DNA of 9,881 nt from Candidatus Dojkabacteria bacterium. Its GTDB lineage: Bacteria; Patescibacteriota; Dojkabacteria; B142; OLB20. Positions 1-6,710 of the stretch are shown here, piece by piece; position 1 is the first letter of the stretch, and each line of letters starts with the position of its first letter. The notes below the pieces were generated by a model. The model searched no databases and was not told the origin of the DNA. It saw only the letters and a program-made list of their open reading frames with translations. The translations under genes and the position numbers were made by a program. The stretch covers positions 1-9,881 of the forward strand of contig JAGQLK010000032.1 of assembly GCA_020429485.1 (NCBI GenBank). Reading direction: 5' to 3'.

Positions 1-3000
1 GTAATTGATGAGGTAAAAATTTCAAATGTAGCAAGAACTGAGGATTGGTTGATTACAGAATATAATAACTTAATGGACCCAGCTACTTTTTATACTATTG
101 CTGCTGAAGAAAGCCGAGGTGTATGCCCAGCTGTAGATGGTGGAACAAATGATGATGACTCGACAGTGAATGGTGTAATTACGGTACAGAGCAATCAGAC
201 ATGGACTGTTGAAGAATCATCCCAAGGACTTATGGATTGTACTGGGCTTGATATCATTGTGAAAAGTACGTATACACTAACACTAGCCCCATTCAAAAAC
301 ACGAATGATGTATATACAGATGATTATATTGCTCATATCAAGGCCGATAATTTCACTGTTGAATCGGGAGCTTTTGTTTCCTCTAATGAACTAGGATATC
401 CAGGAGGTAATGGCAGTAATACATACGCAACCAATGTCTATTATGGATATGGTCCTGGTGGTGGTAGCGGTAATGTTAATAGTAGCAGTTATTCGGGATC
501 AGGGGGTAGCTATGGAGGAGAAGGTATACCTGGTACTACAATAATGCCTGCAGCAGAGGTATACGGTACTCCAAGGGAACCATCATGGTTAGGTAGTGGT
601 GGAGGAATGCGTGCCAGTTGGGGACCGGGAGGTGCAGGTGGTGGTGGAATTATATTAGAAATTACAGGCACTGTTGATAACGATGGAACAATTAGTGCTG
701 ATGGACAGAATAGTCCTGGACAATTATCTGGTGGTGGATCTGGTGGTAGTATTTGGATTGATACGGCAACTATTACTGGTACAGGAAGCATAACTGCAGA
801 CGCTGGAGATGGTGGATATTATAGTGGTAATTATAGAGGAAGTGGAGCTGGAGGACGTGTGCTAGTAGAATACTCAGTTAACTCGTATACAGGAAGTATA
901 CAAGCAAACAAAGGGGCAACCTCAACTGTCGGTGATCCAGAAAATGGTACAGCACTAAGAATTGATAAGAACAATACCCATATGTATATTTCCAAGAGTC
1001 AACGCTGGCAGCCACTATCAGCTACGACATTTGAGGATTGGTTTGCGGATATAACCGACATAACTATAGATAATAGTTCTACATTGTATCTGGATTCAAC
1101 TAACAAAGATCAAAACTCTGGTGCTGTTGGGTGGGATATCTCTGTTGATAATTTAACTTTGGGTAGTGGTAGTTCGATTGATGCAAGTGAATTAGGCTAT
1201 CATGGAGGAGATGGTAATAACTCTGGAGGAGTGAATGTCTACTATGGATATGGTCCGGGAGGCGGGTTTGGTGGAGTAAATTCATCTAGTGTAGCAGGTG
1301 CTGGGGCAAGCTATGGTGGTAGGGGTAGTTCAATATCTACTGTATCTGAATTATATGGCGATCCAGCTAATCCAGTTCATCCTGGTAGTGGAGGAGGAAT
1401 GAGAGCTGTATATGGTCCTGGTGGCGCTGGTGGAGGAGCTATAAAGTTAACTGTTTCGGGCACCTTTGCAATAAATGGAGATATACATGCAGATGGGCAA
1501 AATAGTCCAGGGACAATTTCTGGTGGTGGTTCCGGAGGTAGTGTATGGATTGATGCTGGTACGATTACTGGTAGTGGAACAATAAGTGCAGATGGTGGTG
1601 ATAGTGGCTTGTATAGTGGCAACTATAGAGGTAGCGGAGGCGGAGGAAGGATAACATTAGAATATCTGAACAGTAGCTATACTGGTAATGTAACAGTGGA
1701 TGGTGGAATAGCAACTGTTTATGGTGTGCCAGATGATGGAACTTTAGTATATATTAACAATACTACTAACGAATTAACTATTCCTTCAACTCAGATATGG
1801 CTACCAGACAGTGTTACAGCCTTTGAGGATTGGTTCCCAACCGTAACAAAGGTTCATATTACAAGCAACTCTGAGTATGATGAAAGCAGTGACGATGGCA
1901 ATCCAAGCATCACTTTAACCGACTCAAGTGCCGATTTTACTATTAATGATGCTGCTAATCTAAGCTCATACGGGGTTACATCTGGGGATGCTAGTTATGT
2001 AGTAGTGGTCGATGATAACGAGGCTACTAATCATAGAATATGGGGCTATCTGGGAGCCGACTCCTTCACTAATCCAAGCAATAGTTTTTTAGTATACGAT
2101 GACAAGGACAGAAGTACTCAAAGTTGGTTAGGTGATGCTAGCTCTTTTGTTGATACTTCACCTGCGAATTGGACCTACGATATTTATCCAGTAACAACTT
2201 TATTTACTGAGGCAACTAATAGAGATCAGGCAAGCGGTGGTTACGGTTTAGTTTTTGATGTTCAAGAATTTACTATTGATTATGGACATTATATTGATGG
2301 TGACGAATTGGGATATGACGAGGGAGTGCCTGGAGACCTTGATGGTAAAGGACCTGGAGGAGGCGTAGGCACATCTACTGCTGCATATGGTGGAGGTGGT
2401 GGCTCCAATGGTGGTGAAGGTGGACTTGGGTATTTATCAAATGCTGGAGGCTCACCATATGGAGATGCATATAGCCCACTTACACCAGGTAGTGGTGGTG
2501 GTGCAGGAGAATGTGTAGGAAGTAAACCAGGAGAACCTGGAGGAAGTGCTGTTAAAATAGCTGCTAGTACAAGCTTTACAAATAATGGAAAAATAACTAT
2601 GAATGGTGGCTCTGGATCAAACCTGACATCATTTAGCTGTAGAGCAGGTGGTGGTGCTGGAGGTAGTATTTGGTTGGATGTTGGTGAAATTAATGGAAAA
2701 GGAACTGTTTGTGCTAACGGTGGTTTGGGAGGTTATTATGATAATCCGCCAAGAGGTGGAGGCGGTGGAGGTGGTCGAATAGCAATCTACTTTGAGTCAG
2801 GTCTTTATGAAATGGATGCATGCGTAGATGGCACACCAGGTACTTATCTCTCAAGTTCAGGTACAGAAGGAACGTTAATTATCTCTGGAATTCCTACAAT
2901 CTCAGATACAAGGCAATATAAACAAAATGGTACAACAGAAATTACTGTTGGAGGGAGCACCGATGAGAATAAAGTTGTGTTCAAAATAGATGCCGATGAT

Positions 3001-5073
3001 GGTAACACTGCTGATGCTCTTACTGCCGAGGTAGAACTCCAGGAAGTTGGTACATCCTTCACAAATACTGCTAATCTCAGAAGTATCAATGCACCTTATT
3101 CAGGTACAACTGCAACAATCCAACTATCTACAGACGATACTTTAAATGGTAGTTGGTGGAACAGCAGTTGGGGTAAAGCAGTAAAATTAACTTTTGATAA
3201 TTCAGCCTCTGCTGAAACACTTACTGACTTTCCTATATTGGTGGTTATCAATTCGTCCAGATTAAATTATGCGGATACTCAAGATAATGGCGAGGATATA
3301 AGATTCATAGATAGTGATCAGTCCACAGAACTATCTTATGAAATTGAGAAGTGGAATGAATCTGGTGACTCTTATGTTTGGGTTAAGGTACCTGAAATTC
3401 CATCAGGATCTACAACTGATTATATTTGGCTTTATTACGACAATCCTTATACATTTGATAATCAAAACCCGGAGGATGTATGGAGCAATAACTATTACGC
3501 TGTTTGGCATATGAGTGATACGGCAACAGGTACTGATGCAATATTAGATTCATCGGGTAATTTAAATCATTTAACTGATTATGGTTCTCCGTCAAAGTCT
3601 CAGGCTGGCCAAATAGGTGACTCAATTTATTTTGATGGTACTAATGATTATTTACGCAAAGCTTCGATGGTTTCACCTGGTAAACCATTAACCCTGGAAT
3701 TCTTCGCATATCCTGCTTCATTTTCACCTCCTGTAGGAATGTTTGATTCTGCACCTAGTCAAACAAATGTATTTAGGAATTACTCTGCAGGGAATGTAGA
3801 ATGGTGGTCAAGTAGTCCTAGTGTAAGCTTAGGATTCGCAACTAGTACATGGAATCAAGCTTCTTTTGTATTAAAATATGATACCGCTCGAAGGCTAAAT
3901 TATTTCAGAGATGGACAAAATATCTCAAATAATTCTGGAAGTACAACTACAACGCTAGCATGGACAAACTTTACTCTTGGAAATATTAATAATGGAAGTG
4001 CTGGATGGTATAACGGATACCTGGATGAGTTTAGAATATCTGATGTGGAAAGATCTGCAGACTGGATCGAGGCATCCTATGAAACCTCTGTAGATAACTT
4101 TATAACATACGCATCGGCTATAACCGAACCTGCTAAATCTCCTTACACCATTCTAAATGATACAGACTATCATTGGCAGACTAGGGTATGTGATGATGAT
4201 GGTAATTGCTCGGCATGGGAGAGCTTTGGAAATAACCCTGAAGCAGAAGCAGATTTTACAACTATTCCTGATAATGTATTACCAATAGCCAGCTCTGTTA
4301 CTATAGATAGTGGCGCTACTGGGATAAACCTAACTAACGGAGTAACAACAACCGTAAATTGCTCAGGAACTATAACAGACGCTGATGGATATACTGATAT
4401 TACTTCTGTTCAGGCAAAATTATTTAGAACAGGAGTTGGCGCTGGGGCTGGTGATGATGATAACAATCACTACACTGTCTCGGGTGATAGCCAATGTATA
4501 CCAAGCAATGGAAGTGGTAATACGGAAGATTATTCATGTGATTTTGATGTGGAATTTCATGCAGATCCAACAGATATAGGTGTATACAGTGCAGATGATT
4601 GGACTTGTGAGATGACACCTAGTGACGGAGGTGGAGTAGGAACTGGTGACACTGATACTATAGAAATGAATACTTTACATGCTTTAGCAGTAACAAGTGC
4701 GATTGATTATGGGCAGGCTGAATTAGGTGGAGATACTGGTAGTACTAATCAAGTCACGGTAGTTACTAACCAAGGGAATGCCTCAATAGATGTGGATGTA
4801 TCCGGAGATGATATGTGTATTGATTATCCTACTTGCAGTGGATCAGTTCTTGGTGCGAACTATCAAGAATATTCTGATACAACATTCACATATGGGGTAG
4901 GTGGTACAGATTTAGCTAATACTTCAGCAACTGTAAATCTAAGTATTGCAAAACCAACTAGCTCTCCGTCTTCTGCAACTGATTCAATCTATTGGGGTAT
5001 AGGGCTGCCGGGAAGTTTGACTAAAGGGGCCTATACAGGAGCCAATACCTTTACTGCTGTTTCCGATACTTAA
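1..5073 (+). CDS. Giant modular surface/secreted protein, glycine-rich + DUF2341 + LamG (5' partial)
   Basis: The frame is open from the first base, and residues 1-22 look like the tail of a LamG domain (IDEVKISNVARTEDW), so the start lies upstream; the TTG at base 49 is not a real start. In visible residue numbers: three Gly-rich modules (about 130-291, 397-555, 769-930); the first half of a Fn3/Ig-like domain (963-1046); DUF2341 beginning WWNSSW (1052-1145); a LamG/concanavalin-like domain (1165-1363) ending in a second copy of the LamG tail (LDEFRISDVERSADW); a segment with YHWQTRV (about 1381-1421) that resembles the missing second half of the Fn3-like domain; and C-terminal beta-rich domains with spaced cysteines (1426-1690). 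There is no LPXTG motif or C-terminal membrane helix, and the signal peptide, if any, is outside the window. LamG and DUF2341 modules are typical of exported adhesive or carbohydrate-binding proteins, so a cell-surface role is inferred. The substrate is unknown. It ends in TAA, overlapping the convergent hydrolase gene by four bases. Confidence 0.85.
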   Translation, partial: VIDEVKISNVARTEDWLITEYNNLMDPATFYTIAAEESRGVCPAVDGGTNDDDSTVNGVITVQSNQTWTVEESSQGLMDCTGLDIIVKSTYTLTLAPFKNTNDVYTDDYIAHIKADNFTVESGAFVSSNELGYPGGNGSNTYATNVYYGYGPGGGSGNVNSSSYSGSGGSYGGEGIPGTTIMPAAEVYGTPREPSWLGSGGGMRASWGPGGAGGGGIILEITGTVDNDGTISADGQNSPGQLSGGGSGGSIWIDTATITGTGSITADAGDGGYYSGNYRGSGAGGRVLVEYSVNSYTGSIQANKGATSTVGDPENGTALRIDKNNTHMYISKSQRWQPLSATTFEDWFADITDITIDNSSTLYLDSTNKDQNSGAVGWDISVDNLTLGSGSSIDASELGYHGGDGNNSGGVNVYYGYGPGGGFGGVNSSSVAGAGASYGGRGSSISTVSELYGDPANPVHPGSGGGMRAVYGPGGAGGGAIKLTVSGTFAINGDIHADGQNSPGTISGGGSGGSVWIDAGTITGSGTISADGGDSGLYSGNYRGSGGGGRITLEYLNSSYTGNVTVDGGIATVYGVPDDGTLVYINNTTNELTIPSTQIWLPDSVTAFEDWFPTVTKVHITSNSEYDESSDDGNPSITLTDSSADFTINDAANLSSYGVTSGDASYVVVVDDNEATNHRIWGYLGADSFTNPSNSFLVYDDKDRSTQSWLGDASSFVDTSPANWTYDIYPVTTLFTEATNRDQASGGYGLVFDVQEFTIDYGHYIDGDELGYDEGVPGDLDGKGPGGGVGTSTAAYGGGGGSNGGEGGLGYLSNAGGSPYGDAYSPLTPGSGGGAGECVGSKPGEPGGSAVKIAASTSFTNNGKITMNGGSGSNLTSFSCRAGGGAGGSIWLDVGEINGKGTVCANGGLGGYYDNPPRGGGGGGGRIAIYFESGLYEMDACVDGTPGTYLSSSGTEGTLIISGIPTISDTRQYKQNGTTEITVGGSTDENKVVFKIDADDGNTADALTAEVELQEVGTSFTNTANLRSINAPYSGTTATIQLSTDDTLNGSWWNSSWGKAVKLTFDNSASAETLTDFPILVVINSSRLNYADTQDNGEDIRFIDSDQSTELSYEIEKWNESGDSYVWVKVPEIPSGSTTDYIWLYYDNPYTFDNQNPEDVWSNNYYAVWHMSDTATGTDAILDSSGNLNHLTDYGSPSKSQAGQIGDSIYFDGTNDYLRKASMVSPGKPLTLEFFAYPASFSPPVGMFDSAPSQTNVFRNYSAGNVEWWSSSPSVSLGFATSTWNQASFVLKYDTARRLNYFRDGQNISNNSGSTTTTLAWTNFTLGNINNGSAGWYNGYLDEFRISDVERSADWIEASYETSVDNFITYASAITEPAKSPYTILNDTDYHWQTRVCDDDGNCSAWESFGNNPEAEADFTTIPDNVLPIASSVTIDSGATGINLTNGVTTTVNCSGTITDADGYTDITSVQAKLFRTGVGAGAGDDDNNHYTVSGDSQCIPSNGSGNTEDYSCDFDVEFHADPTDIGVYSADDWTCEMTPSDGGGVGTGDTDTIEMNTLHALAVTSAIDYGQAELGGDTGSTNQVTVVTNQGNASIDVDVSGDDMCIDYPTCSGSVLGANYQEYSDTTFTYGVGGTDLANTSATVNLSIAKPTSSPSSATDSIYWGIGLPGSLTKGAYTGANTFTAVSDT
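388..873 (+). repeat. Gly-rich module, copy 1 (ELGY...GGRVLVEY)
   Basis: This coding repeat of about 162 residues opens with ELGYPGG. It then carries YYGYGPGGG, a GSGGGMRA block, GPGGAGGGG, ADGQNSPG, GGGSGGSIWID, a TGTGSITAD strand and SGNYRGSG, and closes with GGRVLVEY. Beta-strand-like stretches alternate with glycine loops. The same order of blocks recurs in copies 2 and 3, which defines the unit. Confidence 0.85.
1189..1665 (+). repeat. Gly-rich module, copy 2 (ELGY...GGRITLEY)
   Basis: This is the closest paralogue of copy 1. It shares YYGYGPGGG, GSGGGMRA, GPGGAGGG, ADGQNSPG, GGGSGGSVWID and SGNYRGSG in the same order. The DNA differs from copy 1 mainly at synonymous third positions in these blocks. 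It lies 267 residues downstream of copy 1, after a linker containing FEDWF. Confidence 0.85.
2305..2790 (+). repeat. Gly-rich module, copy 3 (diverged; ELGY...GGRIAIYF)
   Basis: This is a more diverged copy. It keeps ELGY, GPGGG, PGSGGGAG, GGGAGGSIWLD and the closing GGGGGGRIAIYF, but lacks YYGYGPGGG and ADGQNSPG. Unlike copies 1 and 2 it contains cysteines (GECVGS, SFSCRAGG, TVCANGG). It is separated from copy 2 by a longer, partly unrelated segment of about 210 residues. Confidence 0.75.
3154..4090 (+). other. DUF2341-LamG domain cassette within the giant protein
   Basis: The region begins with WWNSSWGKAVKLTF, typical of DUF2341, and continues with FPILVVINS, DIRFIDSDQ, SYEIEKWNES, VWVKVPEI and YIWLYYDNP. 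A LamG-type domain follows: YYAVWHMSD, DSSGNLNHL, IYFDGTNDYL, LTLEFFAYP, NYFRDGQN, WYNGYLDEFRIS. The DUF2341-then-LamG order is a common pairing in large bacterial surface proteins. The LamG tail at bases 1-66 shows that at least one more LamG copy, and probably the same cassette, lies upstream of the window. Confidence 0.8.
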
Positions 5074-5825
5074 CTGAGAGCATTTATATTGTTTAAGATG
5101 GCCGTATTGACTTTATCTAGAGGCTCAGAGGACTTCCAATAAATATGAGGAACACCATCTAGCTCAATTAATTTCTTTGGTTGCCTTGCTTTATCGTAGA
5201 AGTCTTTTACTTGTTCTAGGGAAACTGTCTTATCAGAATTGCTACCAATAAATACTTTTTTACATGATGAATTAGCTGCTGACTCAAAGCCATCATAATC
5301 CAAAGCATCTTCTACAAATTCGTACGGTAGTTCTAGCTTTAGCTCTACATTTAGGTCAAAAGGGCTTTTGCGATTAAGACTCAAACTTCCTTCTTTTTCC
5401 CAAGCTGGCATAACTGATTTTGTAAATTCTGAAATTCCAAATTGACCAGGTGAAAATATTGATATCACTGTGTCTATTACATCAAACTTACCGGCATATA
5501 TTTGACCAACCATGCCACCTAGACTGTGTCCAATCAGTATTACTTGATCAAATTCGTTATTGCTATTTAAGTACGATAAGACATAATCTATATCTGCGAG
5601 GTATTGGGTAATAGAATAATGATCGATATCAACTTCACTTTCCCAAGTTCCTGTGGGATCGAATCTAACTGCTGTAATATTATTATCTTTGAGGACGTCT
5701 GCAAGTGAGGTGAAGTTAGTATAGTCTTTGCTCATTAACATACCTGGCAGAAGAACTGCTAAAGAAGTGGATTCTTTATCTGGTCTATGGATATTTGCTG
5801 CAATGTTATGGGTGTAATCGCTCAT
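5070..5825 (-). CDS. Alpha/beta hydrolase (serine hydrolase)
   Basis: A 251-residue alpha/beta-hydrolase-fold protein. The nucleophile elbow is GHSLGG with Ser101. The likely acid is Asp198 (GSNSDKTV), and the catalytic His is His227 (GVPHIYW), which gives a complete Ser-Asp-His triad in the usual order. LLPGML near residue 26 fits the oxyanion-hole strand-turn, and RFDPTGTWES (54-63) matches the conserved R-x-D-x-x-G region of this fold. There is no signal peptide or membrane segment, so it is probably cytoplasmic. The size fits small carboxylesterase, acyl-hydrolase or S33-like enzymes, but the substrate cannot be read from the sequence. The ATG start is preceded by an AT-rich leader without a Shine-Dalgarno sequence, and an extended -10 element lies just upstream. 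It is convergent with the giant protein gene; their stop codons overlap at TTAA. Confidence 0.88.
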   Translation of the reverse strand: MSDYTHNIAANIHRPDKESTSLAVLLPGMLMSKDYTNFTSLADVLKDNNITAVRFDPTGTWESEVDIDHYSITQYLADIDYVLSYLNSNNEFDQVILIGHSLGGMVGQIYAGKFDVIDTVISIFSPGQFGISEFTKSVMPAWEKEGSLSLNRKSPFDLNVELKLELPYEFVEDALDYDGFESAANSSCKKVFIGSNSDKTVSLEQVKDFYDKARQPKKLIELDGVPHIYWKSSEPLDKVNTAILNNINALS

Positions 5826-5846
5826 TATTATGTATTAATTGAAGTG

Positions 5847-5855
5847 ATTCTAACA
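5847..5855 (-). promoter_or_regulatory. Extended -10 promoter for the alpha/beta hydrolase gene
   Basis: On the minus strand this reads TGT TAGAAT, an extended -10 (TGn plus a hexamer matching TATAAT at five of six bases). It lies about 22 bases upstream of the ATG, giving a predicted leader of roughly 15 bases. No good -35 hexamer is present at 17 bp spacing (GGTTTT), as is common with extended -10 promoters. It is predicted from sequence only. Confidence 0.45.
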
Positions 5856-5919
5856 TAAAAGATGAACGTAAAACCTACAACTCGTTAGAGTATAGTAAAT
5901 TTCTTAATAAAAAGGATTA

Positions 5920-6195
5920 TTACTCTGCTTGCTGATTGTTATCTGCAAGTACGTAGTTTTGGAATTGACCTTCTTTTCTAAGTTTTTTGTAAGTTTTCAT
6001 TGCTACTTTATAATTAGCAACTTTACCTGTAGAAAGGTCCATTAATCTTACTTTTCGAAGGTTTGGTCTCCATGTCCTAGCTGTACGCTGTGCTTTAAAT
6101 CTCCAAACACCACCACCACCAGAAGAACCACGTTGATGCTTTCTAGCACCACCAAACATTGTTTTTTTACCTGTTAGATCGTCTTTTCTTGCCAT
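5920..6195 (-). CDS. rpmB: 50S ribosomal protein bL28
   Basis: A 91-residue basic protein with the bL28 signature. The N-terminal DLTGKKTMFGG (residues 6-16) corresponds to the usual C-x-x-T-G-K-x-P-x-x-G start, and RTWRPNLRKVRL (40-51) to the R-x-x-P-N-L-Q-x-x-R core. The C-terminal part, NYKVAMKTYKKLRKEG, matches the lysine-rich tail that binds 23S rRNA. The protein is part of the large ribosomal subunit. It lacks the zinc-binding CxxC pairs found in some bL28 proteins. Between the two signature parts, residues 18-36 carry a Gly/Arg-rich stretch (RGSSGGGGVWR) where most bL28 proteins have a shorter NNVSHANNKTKR-like segment. It has no ribosomal gene neighbours and appears to be transcribed from its own promoter. 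The ATG start agrees with the family N-terminus; no clear Shine-Dalgarno sequence precedes it. Confidence 0.92.
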   Translation of the reverse strand: MARKDDLTGKKTMFGGARKHQRGSSGGGGVWRFKAQRTARTWRPNLRKVRLMDLSTGKVANYKVAMKTYKKLRKEGQFQNYVLADNNQQAE

Positions 6196-6228
6196 TTCTA
6201 ATAAATTGATCTGTTGATATGCTTTTGA

Positions 6229-6256
6229 ATTGTATCAAATAATATGGAAATATCAA
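6229..6256 (-). promoter_or_regulatory. Sigma70-type promoter of rpmB
   Basis: On the minus strand, TTGATA (-35, complement of 6251-6256) and TACAAT (-10, complement of 6229-6234) are separated by 16 bp. Each hexamer matches consensus at five of six positions. Transcription would start near 6222, about 27 bases before the bL28 ATG. Confidence 0.6.
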
Positions 6257-6280
6257 AGCATTTGCAGTGCATATTTGCTT
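6256..6280. repeat. Imperfect inverted repeat upstream of the rpmB promoter
   Basis: The arms AAGCA and TGCTT are perfect complements and flank an inner TGCA-G-TGCA element. The site touches the -35 hexamer of the rpmB promoter and lies 18 bases past the stop codon of the zinc-ribbon gene. It could be an operator-like dyad or a weak processing or termination structure. No U-run follows it on the minus strand, so it is not a standard intrinsic terminator. Such short dyads also arise by chance in AT-rich DNA. Confidence 0.25.
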
Positions 6281-6298
6281 AAACTTCAAGAAAAATGA

Positions 6299-6574
6299 TT
6301 ATTCTTTACTGTTTCTCCATCTTTCTAAACCAGGAAGTTGCATTTTACCCATCCACGCTAAGACTTTACCTTTTACGCCATCTTTACCTACTGTATCATC
6401 CAAAACCTTTTTCATATCATCAATTGTCATGTCAGGAGATACAAATGCACCATCTTTATAGCAGTAATGACAATATTTGCTACTTTTACTACCGTCATTT
6501 TCTGTACCTGATTCCTCACCGTTCTTTAGTGGCATTCCACATGATTGGCACTGGCTTTTGAAGTTGCTTTGCAT
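6299..6574 (-). CDS. Small zinc-ribbon protein (putative zinc ribbon family, PF12674-like)
   Basis: A 91-residue protein with two CxxC knuckles: Cys9-Cys12 in CQSCGMPL and Cys35-Cys38 in YCHYCYKDGAF. They are separated by an acidic, Gly/Ser-rich loop (NGEESGTENDGSKSSK). The pattern CxSCGMPL, about 20 residues, YCxYCYxxGxF is that of the putative zinc-ribbon family usually recorded as PF12674. Four cysteines would bind one zinc ion. The C-terminal half (SPDMTIDDMKKVLDDTVGK) is predicted helical. The function of this family is not established; a nucleic-acid or protein-binding adaptor role is only a guess. Start at ATG, with an extended -10 promoter upstream and no Shine-Dalgarno sequence. It lies upstream of rpmB in the same orientation, but each gene has its own promoter. 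Confidence 0.85.
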   Translation of the reverse strand: MQSNFKSQCQSCGMPLKNGEESGTENDGSKSSKYCHYCYKDGAFVSPDMTIDDMKKVLDDTVGKDGVKGKVLAWMGKMQLPGLERWRNSKE

Positions 6575-6606
6575 TATTTTTAGATTGATAAATAGTCGTA
6601 TAAGTA

Positions 6607-6615
6607 ATTATAGCA
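6607..6615 (-). promoter_or_regulatory. Extended -10 promoter of the zinc-ribbon gene
   Basis: The minus strand reads TGC TATAAT, a perfect -10 hexamer with the TGn extension. A weak -35-like TTTATT lies 17 bp further upstream (complement of 6630-6635). Predicted start near 6600, about 26 bases before the ATG. It is arranged back-to-back with the flavodoxin promoter. Confidence 0.55.
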
Positions 6616-6661
6616 ACTAAATCTGACCAAATAAATATCCGAATTGAGTAAAAGACATCTA

Positions 6662-6690
6662 TTGAAAAGAAAATATCCTGATGTAATAAT
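6662..6690 (+). promoter_or_regulatory. Promoter of the flavodoxin-oxidoreductase operon
   Basis: TTGAAA (6662-6667) and AATAAT (6685-6690) are spaced by 17 bp. Each matches the sigma70 consensus at five of six bases, and the -10 is preceded by TGT (extended -10). The predicted start near 6697 leaves a leader of only about 14 bases before the TTG start of the flavodoxin gene. It is the only promoter-like sequence I see for the three-gene operon. Confidence 0.55.
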
Positions 6691-6710
6691 AGAGCATAGT
6701 AAATATAAAC

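Noticed and set aside
49..51. TTG at 49 as the start of the giant protein
   Set aside because: The frame is open to base 1, and the residues before it (VIDEVKISNVARTEDW) form a typical LamG ending, so the gene extends upstream.
510..791. Minus-strand proline-rich open frame opposite the first Gly-rich module (similar one at 1377-1622)
   Set aside because: GGN glycine codons on the plus strand read as proline-rich frames on the other strand, so these are shadows. They sit wholly inside a well-supported gene and resemble no protein family.
388..2790. The Gly-rich repeats as a CRISPR array or a DNA-level tandem repeat
   Set aside because: The repeats are long, in frame, diverged at synonymous sites and have no spacer pattern; they are protein modules.
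5826..5919. Possible terminator after rpmB
   Set aside because: Only a four-base stem (ACTC-TAAC-GAGT on the minus strand) is present, with no clean U-run after it; too weak to call.
6295..6561. Plus-strand open frames opposite the zinc-ribbon gene
   Set aside because: The minus-strand product has two CxxC knuckles and a recognisable family pattern, while the plus-strand frames have no family-like features.
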